7,891 nt of DNA from Planctomycetaceae bacterium (GTDB lineage: Bacteria; Planctomycetota; Planctomycetia; Planctomycetales; Planctomycetaceae): NCBI GenBank assembly GCA_003445035.1, contig DLVV01000094.1, forward strand, positions 1-7,891, in the 5' to 3' direction. Below, piece after piece: positions 1-6,452 of this stretch (position 1 is the first letter of the stretch; the number at the start of each line of letters is the position of its first letter). Below the pieces are notes generated by a model. That model made no database searches. It was given only the letters and a program-made list of their open reading frames with translations, and was not told the origin of the DNA. Position numbers and translations under genes: made by a program.

Positions 1-84
1 CCGGCTGCCAAGCCCGCTGCCAAGAAGGGTGGAGACAAGAAACCTGCCGCCAAGCCCGCCGCCAAGAAGGGTGGCGACAAGAAG
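1..84 (+). repeat. Two tandem 42-bp coding repeats
   Basis: Positions 1-42 and 43-84 are direct copies of one 42-bp unit, each encoding the same 14 residues. They differ only at unit positions 3, 6, 18, 33 and 42, all third codon positions. The array may extend to the left beyond the window. Confidence 0.85.
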
Positions 85-93
85 AAGAAGTAG
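1..93 (+). CDS. C-terminal end of a Lys/Ala/Pro-rich (histone H1-like) protein, partial
   Basis: Frame 1 is open from the window edge to a TAG at 91-93 and gives 30 residues; the start lies outside the window. The peptide is two copies of PAAKPAAKKGGDKK followed by KK. Such basic, Lys/Ala/Pro repeat tails occur in bacterial histone H1-like proteins and as extensions on HU-type DNA-binding or ribosomal proteins, where they bind nucleic acid non-specifically. The globular part, if any, is not visible, so the exact protein cannot be named. An intrinsic terminator about 50 nt downstream fits a real gene end. The two repeat copies differ at five bases, all synonymous, so the peptide repeat appears to be under selection. 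Confidence 0.75.
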   Translation, partial: PAAKPAAKKGGDKKPAAKPAAKKGGDKKKK

Positions 94-142
94 GGTTCAC
101 GCCCTCTTCAGTCGCGTTTCTTCGGGCTCATTCAGTCCGCAC

Positions 143-186
143 ACCGCGTTTCCGGTCCTCGGATCGGGAACGCGGTTTTTTTATTT
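143..186 (+). terminator. Rho-independent terminator of the Lys-rich protein gene
   Basis: The left arm at 143-153 (accgcgtttcc) pairs with ggaacgcggt at 167-176 with a single bulged T. A run of seven Ts (176-182) and then ATTTT follow on the + strand. The T-run overlaps the stop codon of the converging sulfatase gene (181-183). On the - strand no U-tract follows the hairpin, so it should terminate mainly the + strand transcript. Confidence 0.8.
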
Positions 187-1548
187 TGCCTGGGCTTTTT
201 GTCTGGTCGCTCCTCGCGCCACGTCAATCCGCCACGCCGACAGGGCCGCCTGCAGTGCCTTCACGCGTTCCGGCTCCGACGCAGCCAAGTTGGTCCGCTC
301 GCCCAAGTCGCCCTTGAGGTTGTACAACCCGACACCTTCAGCGGGCAGGTGACCGACCACCAGTTTCCAATCGCCACGCCGTACGGCAGCCCGCTGGCCG
401 AAGGCCCAGAACAATGTCCGGCGACCTGGTTTCCTGACGTTCATCTCGTTACCAGTCAACACGTTGACCAGGCTCACCCCATCCAGCCGATGCCCATCGG
501 GAAGTCGCCCTCCAGCCAACTCGATCAGCGTCGGCATGACATCGAGCGTGGTCACCAGGGTCGATGTCTTCCGCCCCGGGGAAATCGTTCCGGGCCACCA
601 CGCGATTGCCGGGACCCGGTGACCGCCTTCCCAGACACTCCCCTTGAACCCGCGCAACGGACCGTTGCGGCCATTCCGATTGGCCCCGTTGTCAGAAAAG
701 AACAACACCAGCGTCCGGTCGGCGATTCCGGCGTCCTTGAGTGCAGTAGCAATCGCCCCGACTCCACGGTCCATCTCGGTCATCATCCGGCCGTAAGTCG
801 CCTTGATGTCTTTCCGGGACATTTTCTTGGGCTTGGTCCGCCCCGGTCCCCGGACCGGCCTGTCTTTGGGTCCCTGGTAAGGCGAATGCGGGCATTCGTG
901 AGCGACATAGAGACAGAATGGCTTCTTCCCGCTGCGATCTGCGTGTTGCTTGATGAAACGGACCGCGTGCCGCGTGATCAGATGCGTCGAGTATCCCGGC
1001 TCGGGGACCAGCCGATCCCCATCCCACCAATCGGCGATTCCCATGCGATCGAAGTGTGAGATGTAGTCGACGTTGCCGCTGACGTAACCGCGAAATCGTT
1101 CGAACCCGTGGTGAATCGGGTTGAACCGCTTCTGGTATCCCAGGTGCCATTTCCCGAAAACTGCTGTCCGATAACCCTCGGCTCGCAGCAATTCGGCAAA
1201 AGTCACCTCCAGGGGCATCAACCCATGGTGCCGATTCACCTTCGGATCCGCATTGATCACCCCCGGAATTCCTGCCCGTTGCTGATACCGTCCCGTCAAA
1301 AGTCCTGCCCGGGTCGGACTGCAAACACTGCCACTGGAATGAAAATCGGTGAACCGCAGCCCTTCGGCAGCCAGTCGATCCAGGTGAGGTGTCTGGAACG
1401 CCGTGTTGCCGTAACAACTGGCATCCCCGTAACCCATGTCGTCGGCCATGACAACAACCAGGTTCGGCCGTTTCGGCAACCCGGCACCCGCGAGGCCCGG
1501 ACAGGCACAAAGGACCAGAGCAGCCAGAACCACTCGGCGATCACTCAT
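181..1548 (-). CDS. Exported Cys-type sulfatase (arylsulfatase family, PF00884)
   Basis: This is a 455-residue hydrolase that removes sulfate from sulfate esters; the substrate is unknown and is probably a sulfated polysaccharide. Residues 1-22 form a signal peptide (MSDRR followed by a hydrophobic stretch, cleavage likely near AGA). Metal ligands D36/D37 lie in VVVMADDMGYGD. The sulfatase signature CSPTRAGLLTG spans 76-86, with Cys76 the residue converted to formylglycine. FGKWHLG (131-137) supplies K133 and H135, ECPH supplies H221, SDNG (285-288) supplies D286/N287, and K302 is in GFKGSVWEGG, so the known catalytic set is complete. The start was chosen at the ATG at 1548 because it opens the signal peptide; the reading frame extends upstream to 1863 but there it overlaps the preceding sulfatase. 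That gene's stop overlaps this start by 8 nt (ATGAGTGA), implying translational coupling in one operon. No sulfatase-maturation gene is in the window. Confidence 0.95.
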   Translation of the reverse strand: MSDRRVVLAALVLCACPGLAGAGLPKRPNLVVVMADDMGYGDASCYGNTAFQTPHLDRLAAEGLRFTDFHSSGSVCSPTRAGLLTGRYQQRAGIPGVINADPKVNRHHGLMPLEVTFAELLRAEGYRTAVFGKWHLGYQKRFNPIHHGFERFRGYVSGNVDYISHFDRMGIADWWDGDRLVPEPGYSTHLITRHAVRFIKQHADRSGKKPFCLYVAHECPHSPYQGPKDRPVRGPGRTKPKKMSRKDIKATYGRMMTEMDRGVGAIATALKDAGIADRTLVLFFSDNGANRNGRNGPLRGFKGSVWEGGHRVPAIAWWPGTISPGRKTSTLVTTLDVMPTLIELAGGRLPDGHRLDGVSLVNVLTGNEMNVRKPGRRTLFWAFGQRAAVRRGDWKLVVGHLPAEGVGLYNLKGDLGERTNLAASEPERVKALQAALSAWRIDVARGATRQKAQAK

Positions 1549-2962
1549 CACGTTGTTTTTTCTTGGCGGTTTTTTTGCGGGCTGGCCGGCGACGGACTTT
1601 CCACAGCGGTGATGGTCGATGTGCGTCCTTGATGGCCGCTCGGGCACGGGCCACAACGTCGGGGTGATCCGCGGCCACGTTCGTCTTTTCGCCCAGGTCC
1701 TTCCCCAGGTGATACAACTCGACTTTTGTCCCGTGAAACGGTTTGACCACCGCCTTCCAGTCTCCCATCCGTACCGCCCGGGCACTCCGACCTTCGTAGA
1801 ACTCCCAGTACAGGTATTCGTGGCGCTTTTGTCGCCGGCCGTTTCCCACGAGCGTGTCGACAAAACTCACACCATCAGTGGCCCGAGGCCCCTTGGCACC
1901 GGCCAGGTCCGCCAGGGTGGGAAGAACGTCGGCAAAAGATCCAATGAAGTCCGCCGTGCTGCCGGCACGGATCTTTTCCGGCCAGCGAACCAGCAGCGGC
2001 ACGCGAATTCCGCCCTCGTACAGGTCCCGTTTGATTCCACGCAACGGCCCATTCGAGTTGAAGAAATCGGGGTTGTTGCCCCCTTCCCGGTGTGGACCGT
2101 TGTCGGAAGTGAAGAAGACGACCGTCTTCTTGTCGATCCCGTGCTTCTTCAGCCGTGCAAACAGGCGGCCCAGGTCGGCATCCATGCGGCTGATCATCGC
2201 CGCGGTGCCTTTCTGCGGGGCCGGCCAGTCCTCATTCGCATACGCCCCCAGGTCGGGAACTTCCATCCCCTTCTTCCTCGCCTCGTTGTTGGCATGAGGA
2301 ATCGTCAGGGCCAGGTAAAGAAAAAAGGGCCGGTCGTGGACTTTGTCGAGCCAGGTCATCGTCTCGGCCATGATCAGGTCATGGCTGTATTCCACCTGGC
2401 GAGTCGCAACCCCCTGGCCAAATCGTCCCTCCATCGGCACGACGTTCTTCAGCAGGACCCGCTTCTCGTTCCGCACCAGGAAGCTGGGATAGTAATTGTG
2501 TGCGTGGTGCTGATCGAGATAACCAAAAAACGAGTCAAACCCCTGTCGAGTCGGTAAACCGCTGGATTTCTCGTGTCCCAGTCCCCACTTGCCCATCAAG
2601 CCACACGTGTAACCCGTAGTTTTCAGCACCTCGGCAACGGTCACGTCACCAGGCCGCAGATTGATCTTGCCGTTGCCCCGAATGAAGCAGTGCCCGGTAT
2701 GCAGGCCTGTCATCAGCACACAGCGAGACGGTGCACAGACGGTCGACCCGGCATAAAACTGGGTGAATTTCATTCCCTCGGCAGCCATGCGATCCAGGTG
2801 TGGCGTCCGGATTCGCTTCTGGCCGTAACAGCCGAGGTCTCCGTAACCGAGATCGTCGGCCATGATGAAAATGATGTTGGGGTGGTCCTGATCGCCTGAA
2901 GCGGGAACGGAGAGCCCCAGGACGAGTAAGACAACTCCCGTCCAGTTCGTTGCGCTGTTCAT
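1541..2962 (-). CDS. Exported Cys-type sulfatase with a KWGLG variant motif and basic tail
   Basis: This 473-residue protein is the first gene of the sulfatase pair. A signal peptide covers about residues 1-23 (MNSATNW, then VVLLVLGLSVPASG). D36/D37 (FIMADDLGYGD) bind the metal, and CAPSRCVLMTG (76-86) carries the formylglycine precursor Cys76. K125 lies in MGKWGLG, where the usual histidine of KWHLG is replaced by Gly127. H223 (IPHANNE), D287/N288 (SDNG) and K311 (GIKRDLYEGG) are present. The last 20 residues form a strongly basic tail (KVRRRPARKKTAKKK). A GGAG Shine-Dalgarno sequence 6 nt upstream supports the ATG at 2962. The gene overlaps the next sulfatase by 8 nt. The two paralogues align around their active sites with Cys76 at the same residue number but belong to different subfamilies, so they may act on different sulfate positions of one substrate (inference). 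Confidence 0.95.
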   Translation of the reverse strand: MNSATNWTGVVLLVLGLSVPASGDQDHPNIIFIMADDLGYGDLGCYGQKRIRTPHLDRMAAEGMKFTQFYAGSTVCAPSRCVLMTGLHTGHCFIRGNGKINLRPGDVTVAEVLKTTGYTCGLMGKWGLGHEKSSGLPTRQGFDSFFGYLDQHHAHNYYPSFLVRNEKRVLLKNVVPMEGRFGQGVATRQVEYSHDLIMAETMTWLDKVHDRPFFLYLALTIPHANNEARKKGMEVPDLGAYANEDWPAPQKGTAAMISRMDADLGRLFARLKKHGIDKKTVVFFTSDNGPHREGGNNPDFFNSNGPLRGIKRDLYEGGIRVPLLVRWPEKIRAGSTADFIGSFADVLPTLADLAGAKGPRATDGVSFVDTLVGNGRRQKRHEYLYWEFYEGRSARAVRMGDWKAVVKPFHGTKVELYHLGKDLGEKTNVAADHPDVVARARAAIKDAHRPSPLWKVRRRPARKKTAKKKQRDE

Positions 2963-2968
2963 GGTGCA

Positions 2969-2972
2969 CTCC
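2969..2972 (-). promoter_or_regulatory. Ribosome binding site of the first sulfatase gene
   Basis: GGAG on the - strand with a 6-nt spacer before the ATG at 2962; it fixes that start codon. Confidence 0.7.
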
Positions 2973-2994
2973 GCAGTTTTTTCTGCTCGAAGAC

Positions 2995-3033
2995 AAAAAA
3001 AAAGGCCGCCCCATCATTGTGACAGGGCGGCCT
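2995..3033 (-). terminator. Strong Rho-independent terminator after the HMA selenoprotein gene
   Basis: Reading the - strand, AGGCCGCCC (3033-3025) pairs perfectly with GGGCGGCCU (3011-3003) across a 13-nt loop. The last base of the 3' arm opens a run of nine Us (3003-2995). It begins 19 nt after the TAG of the HMA gene and lies 32 nt before the start of the first sulfatase gene. It should therefore separate the selenoprotein transcript from the sulfatase operon. Its presence right after the TAG at 3053, rather than after the internal TGA, also supports the gene extending to the TAG. Confidence 0.9.
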
Positions 3034-3052
3034 CAGTGTCAGAAACCCGGGG

Positions 3053-3394
3053 CTACTTCGCCACGGTGCTCTCTTCGAATCCCTCTTCATCGAGAGCAGC
3101 GATGGCCTTGTCGGCGTCGAAGGCGTCCGGGGACTCGACCTTGCAGACGGCCCGGCGGGCATCAAAGTTGATCTCAACGTCCTTGACACCAGGTTGGTCG
3201 GCGAGAGTCGCACGGACTCTCGGAGCACACCCGGTGGGTCAGGTCATGCCTGGAACGTTGAACACGACGGTTTGCAGGTTGGCTCCGACTGCGGCCGAAG
3301 ATCCAGATTCCGGAGCTCCCGACGGCGCAGAACCACTGTCCGCACAGCCGACGACGAGCATCAGCCCCAGCAGGACACCAAGAAAACGTTTCAT
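3053..3394 (-). CDS. HMA-domain lipoprotein with in-frame UGA read as selenocysteine (Sec52)
   Basis: This 113-residue protein is read through one in-frame TGA (3241-3239, codon 52) to a TAG at 3055-3053. Residues 1-17 are a lipoprotein signal (MKRFLGVLLGLMLVVGC) with lipobox VVGC, so Cys17 is the probable lipidated residue. Residues 18-39 are a Ser/Gly/Ala/Pro-rich tether. From about 41 to 113 it is an HMA (MerP/copper-chaperone-like, PF00403) ferredoxin-like fold: QTVVFNVPGMT, then Sec52-PTGC56, APRVRATLADQPGVKDVEIN, an RRAVCKVE strand, and DADKAIAALDEEGF. The TGA falls exactly where the HMA motif GMTC has its first metal-binding cysteine. The domain continues in the same frame after the TGA, and the second half has no usable start codon of its own. 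A SECIS-like hairpin follows at the right distance. The start has a good AGAGGA ribosome site. Role: probably envelope metal binding (Cu, Hg or similar) or thiol/selenol redox, which is inference. The alternative is a nonsense-mutated pseudogene. Confidence 0.88.
3202..3222 (-). promoter_or_regulatory. Putative bacterial SECIS element (selenocysteine insertion hairpin)
   Basis: On the - strand, CGAGAGUC (3222-3215) pairs perfectly with GACUCUCG (3209-3202) around the 5-nt loop CGUGC (3214-3210). Sixteen nt separate the UGA (3241-3239) from the stem and 24 nt separate it from the loop. Bacterial SECIS elements recognised by SelB are small hairpins inside the coding region, with an apical loop of about 3-14 nt lying roughly 16-37 nt after the UGA and a G among the first loop bases. 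Here G is loop base 2 and is followed by U. The hairpin includes a rare-looking AGA arginine codon, which fits selection on RNA pairing over codon choice. Confidence 0.82.
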
Positions 3395-3511
3395 TCTGAG
3401 ATTCCTCTCGAGCAACGAGAAAAACTGGTGCGGGTTTGTTACCACTACGAGGAATACTAGCAAATGTTCCGTACACGGCGACAGCCTGAACGTCGTCGAT
3501 CGAGATAACGG
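3395..3511. promoter_or_regulatory. Divergent intergenic region between selenoprotein and helicase genes
   Basis: These 117 bp lie between two genes transcribed outward and should hold both promoters. On the - strand a weak sigma-70-like pair can be seen: TTGCTA (3463-3458), a 16-nt spacer, then TAACAA (3441-3436). It matches consensus at 4 of 6 and 3 of 6 positions, so it is only a candidate. No convincing promoter was seen for the helicase, and no clear operator repeat. Confidence 0.3.
3403..3408 (-). promoter_or_regulatory. Ribosome binding site of the HMA selenoprotein gene
   Basis: AGAGGA on the - strand with an 8-nt spacer to the ATG at 3394. The surrounding GAGA-GGAA-TCTC (3409-3398) could form a 4-bp hairpin with a GNRA-type loop holding part of the site; that structure is weak and may be chance. 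Confidence 0.7.
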
Positions 3512-6349
3512 ATGATGGACTTTCCCGACGCCCGGTTCGACGGGACGCTGAGACCCTCGCAAGCCGAGGTGGTCAAGATTGCTGAAGAACAGCTGAACCG
3601 GAACGAACGGCGGCTGCACATCGTGGCTCCCCCCGGATCGGGCAAAACCGTGCTGGGGCTGTACCTGTGGGCCATCCACATCCGCTGTCCGGCCGTGGTG
3701 CTCTCACCCAACTCGGCCATCCAGATGCAGTGGGCCGCTCGCACCGACCTGTTCTCGACCAAGTCGGGACGTCCGCTGATCGATTTCACCAGCACCGACC
3801 CCAAATCCCCCTCGCTGCTCAACTCGCTGACCTACCAGTCGGTCACCCTGCCGCGACGAGGGGGCGACGATCTCCACCAGGGAGCCCTCGAAAACTGGAT
3901 CGGGTACCTGATCGAAAACAACGAGGTCGCTTCGCCGGAGGAGGGCCGTCTCTGGATCGAGGACTTGCAGAAGAGAAATCCCGAGTACTACGCCACGCGG
4001 CTGGCCCGGAACAAGAAAGTCATCCGCGACAACCTCGCCATCCATGGGGAGTCGCTGCGAACGTTGCATCGGTCGGCTCTCGAAACACTGGGACTACTCA
4101 AAGAGGCCGGCGTCGGCCTGATCATTCTCGACGAGTGTCACCACCTGACCGGGCACTGGGGACGGGTTCTCTCCGACGCCAGCGAACTGCTCGACGGACC
4201 AACCATCCTTGGCCTCACCGCAACTCCGCCCGACTTTGGCGGCCACCGCCGGGAAGACTGCGAACGCTACCAGACCTTCTTCGGCCCGGTGGACTTTCAG
4301 GTCCCCGTTCCCGCCGTGGTCAAGGACGGTTTCCTGGCCCCCTACCAGGACCTGGTCTACTTCGTCAGGCCCACCGGTGACGAATTCAGCTACATGGCCA
4401 ACGTCGACGATCGGCTCACCGAACTGGTCGAGGAACTGTGTGTCCAGCAACCACCCGACAAGGACAACATTCCCCGTGCGGCTCCCCTGCCGAAATGGCT
4501 GAGCGAAACACTCGGCAGCCTGCAGGCCGGTATCGTCAAACTCGATTCGTGGTTCGATTACGAGAAACGCGACCCCGATTTTGCCCTGGCCGCTCGCTTC
4601 TTCCTGCAGTCGATCGAACACCCCCTGCCTCACGGTGTCCCCGAGACCATCCTGCCCTTCGAGTGGGAGACCCCTCAGATTCCGACCGAGTTGCGTATCC
4701 TGATGCCGGTGCTCGGTCGGTACATCCGCAACGCCCTGCGACGCAGCGAATCGGCCGCCGATCGAGAACTGGCCGAGCAAGCCACCGATCGCCTGAGGAT
4801 GTTCGGTGTCCAGGTCACCGAGACTTCGACACAGGTCTGTGCCTCTCCGGCCGGACGGATCATGGCCTACTCGAAGGCCAAGGCCCAGGCGGTGGTTCCG
4901 ATCCTCAACGCCGAATTCCAGGTCTTGGGCGACTCGATCCGGGCTGTCGTAATTGCTGATTATGAAAAGACTTCGGCCGTCAACGAGGAAATCACCCACC
5001 TGCTCGATGAGGAATCCGGCGGGGCCATCCAGGCCTTCCGTCAACTGCTCACAGATCCCAACACCGACCTGCTTGACCCGATCCTGGTCACCGGATCAAC
5101 CGTACTGATCGATGATGACCTGGCTCCGTATTTCCTGGAAGAGGCTCGCGCGTGGCTGATCCAGGAAAATGCGGATGTCGAACTGGAACTGACCGAACCG
5201 GAAGACGGCTTCATGGTGGTTCGTGGCCTGGGCAGCGAGTGGAGTCCACGGCTCTACATCCGGTTGATCACCGCGATGTTCCAGAAGGGAGTCACTCGCT
5301 GCCTGGTCGGCACCCGGGGATTGCTCGGTGAGGGCTGGGACGCCAACCGGATCAACGTGTTGATTGATCTCACCGCGGCCGCCACATCGATGACGGTCAA
5401 CCAGCTCCGGGGACGTTCGATTCGACTGGACCCCAAGTGGCCCGAGAAGCTGGCCGACAACTGGGATGTGGTCTGCCTGGCTCCCGAACTTCGCAAGGGA
5501 CTCGACGACTTCTTCCGGTTCGCCAAAAAGCACGATGCCACCTACGGTGTCTGCGAGGATGGGGCCATCGAAAAGGGGCCGGGCCACGTGCACGCACTTT
5601 TCACCGAACTGGAAGCTTCCGACATCGAAGACGCCGTCGGAACGATCAATGAGGAGATGATCTCCAGGACCTGGAAACGTACCGAAGCCCGCCAACTCTG
5701 GCGAATTGGTGAGCCATTCGATCCCGAACCGGTCACGGCTCTCGAATTCGATTTCTCGAAAAACACAAACGTGAGCGGGTTCCCACCGTTCCCGAAACAC
5801 ACGTTGGTCTGGTCTCCCGAATCGCTTTCCGAGGCCGTTGCCCGCGCCGTGCTGAGATCGTTGGTCGAGTTGCAGTTGATCCCGGTGTCGGGCAACGCGG
5901 AGATCTCGACCCACGCGCGGGCCGGTGGCTTCACCCGGTTGTTCCTCAAGGATGCTGACGAAGAGAGTTCCGAGATCTTCAGCACCGCCCTGGGCCAGGC
6001 ACTCGGTCCACTGGACAAACCCCGGTACGTGATTCCGCGTTACGTCGACATCGCCAAGCACAACACGCTGTCTCGGCTCCTGCCCGAATTCGTCGGCAAG
6101 TTCTTCATCAAGTACGAACGGACCATGGCGATGCTGCACACGGTTCCGAGCATTCTTGCCGGTCACAAGGACAACGTGGCTGTCTTCGAAAAGCACTGGA
6201 ACGACTATGTGAGCCCCGGCAAGGCCATGTACGCTCACCGCGACGACAGCCGCGAGTTGATCCAGCAAGCCACGCAGAATGCTCAGGTTTCGCGGACGGC
6301 AATTCGCAGCAAGGAGATTTTCCTGACCGGAGAATCCCCGCCACGATAA
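3512..6349 (+). CDS. Large SF2 DEAD/DEAH-like helicase with long inter-lobe insert and unassigned C-terminus
   Basis: This 945-residue cytoplasmic protein carries the ATP-dependent nucleic acid helicase/translocase motifs of superfamily 2. LRPSQAE (13-19) sits at the Q-motif position. Walker A is PPGSGKT (40-46, K45/T46), motif Ia lies around AVVLSPNSAIQMQW (61-74), Walker B is DECH (207-210), and motif III is TAT (236-238). A motif IV-like strand RAVVIADYEKTS is at 477-488, motif V is GTRGLLGEGWDA (600-611), and motif VI is QLRGRSIR (631-638), with R635/R638 the probable arginine finger. About 200 residues between the lobes and about 300 after motif VI match no domain I recognise; no nuclease or methyltransferase motif is evident. 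ATGs at 3512 and 3515 are both possible and neither has a good ribosome site. Related stand-alone helicases act in DNA repair, restriction or phage defence, but no partner gene is adjacent, so the role is open. Confidence 0.9.
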   Translation: MMDFPDARFDGTLRPSQAEVVKIAEEQLNRNERRLHIVAPPGSGKTVLGLYLWAIHIRCPAVVLSPNSAIQMQWAARTDLFSTKSGRPLIDFTSTDPKSPSLLNSLTYQSVTLPRRGGDDLHQGALENWIGYLIENNEVASPEEGRLWIEDLQKRNPEYYATRLARNKKVIRDNLAIHGESLRTLHRSALETLGLLKEAGVGLIILDECHHLTGHWGRVLSDASELLDGPTILGLTATPPDFGGHRREDCERYQTFFGPVDFQVPVPAVVKDGFLAPYQDLVYFVRPTGDEFSYMANVDDRLTELVEELCVQQPPDKDNIPRAAPLPKWLSETLGSLQAGIVKLDSWFDYEKRDPDFALAARFFLQSIEHPLPHGVPETILPFEWETPQIPTELRILMPVLGRYIRNALRRSESAADRELAEQATDRLRMFGVQVTETSTQVCASPAGRIMAYSKAKAQAVVPILNAEFQVLGDSIRAVVIADYEKTSAVNEEITHLLDEESGGAIQAFRQLLTDPNTDLLDPILVTGSTVLIDDDLAPYFLEEARAWLIQENADVELELTEPEDGFMVVRGLGSEWSPRLYIRLITAMFQKGVTRCLVGTRGLLGEGWDANRINVLIDLTAAATSMTVNQLRGRSIRLDPKWPEKLADNWDVVCLAPELRKGLDDFFRFAKKHDATYGVCEDGAIEKGPGHVHALFTELEASDIEDAVGTINEEMISRTWKRTEARQLWRIGEPFDPEPVTALEFDFSKNTNVSGFPPFPKHTLVWSPESLSEAVARAVLRSLVELQLIPVSGNAEISTHARAGGFTRLFLKDADEESSEIFSTALGQALGPLDKPRYVIPRYVDIAKHNTLSRLLPEFVGKFFIKYERTMAMLHTVPSILAGHKDNVAVFEKHWNDYVSPGKAMYAHRDDSRELIQQATQNAQVSRTAIRSKEIFLTGESPPR

Positions 6350-6442
6350 ACCGGATCCGGATCTTCCTCGGCTCGCGGTCAAAAATCCGCGACATCGCCG
6401 GCAGCTTCCTCAGCCGATTGACCCCGCCCCAACCGCTTCCCC

Positions 6443-6446
6443 GGAG
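6443..6446 (+). promoter_or_regulatory. Ribosome binding site of the VOC protein gene
   Basis: GGAG with a 6-nt spacer to the ATG at 6453; it supports independent translation of this short gene about 100 bp after the helicase. Confidence 0.65.
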
Positions 6447-6452
6447 TATCTG

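Noticed and set aside
1549..1863. N-terminal extension of the second sulfatase (start at 1863)
   Set aside because: The extension is the upstream sulfatase read in another frame. The signal peptide begins at the ATG at 1548.
3239..3241. TGA reassigned to tryptophan or glycine genome-wide
   Set aside because: The first sulfatase, VOC and MetE-like genes all end in TGA at sensible family lengths, so TGA is a normal stop here.
3053..3394. Pseudogene caused by a Cys-to-stop mutation
   Set aside because: Possible, but no other frameshift or stop is present. The TGA hits exactly the one position where Sec is expected, and a SECIS-like hairpin lies at the right distance.
2961..3515. 184-residue open frame on the + strand
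   Set aside because: It is antisense to the selenoprotein gene and has no recognisable domain; it also crosses the divergent promoter region and a terminator.
3239..3679. A stand-alone 51-residue protein ending at the TGA at 3239-3241
   Set aside because: It would be a lipoprotein cut in the middle of the HMA motif, with a domain-like remainder left in frame and no terminator until after the TAG at 3053. Read-through explains all of this.
4094..5044. Long - strand open frame (316 codons) opposite the helicase
   Set aside because: Also an antisense shadow, lying over helicase motifs II and III and the inter-lobe insert, with no family-like features.
6351..6360. 10-bp palindrome CCGGATCCGG after the helicase stop
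   Set aside because: It has no loop or T-run, so it is not a terminator, and it is a single copy without a partner site. Likely chance in GC-rich DNA.
5096..6382. Long - strand open frame (428 codons) opposite the helicase
   Set aside because: A high-GC antisense shadow: no family-like sequence, and it covers helicase coding sequence with clear family features.
6378..6400. Short inverted repeat GCGG/CCGC as a helicase terminator
   Set aside because: Only a 4-bp stem with no following U-tract.
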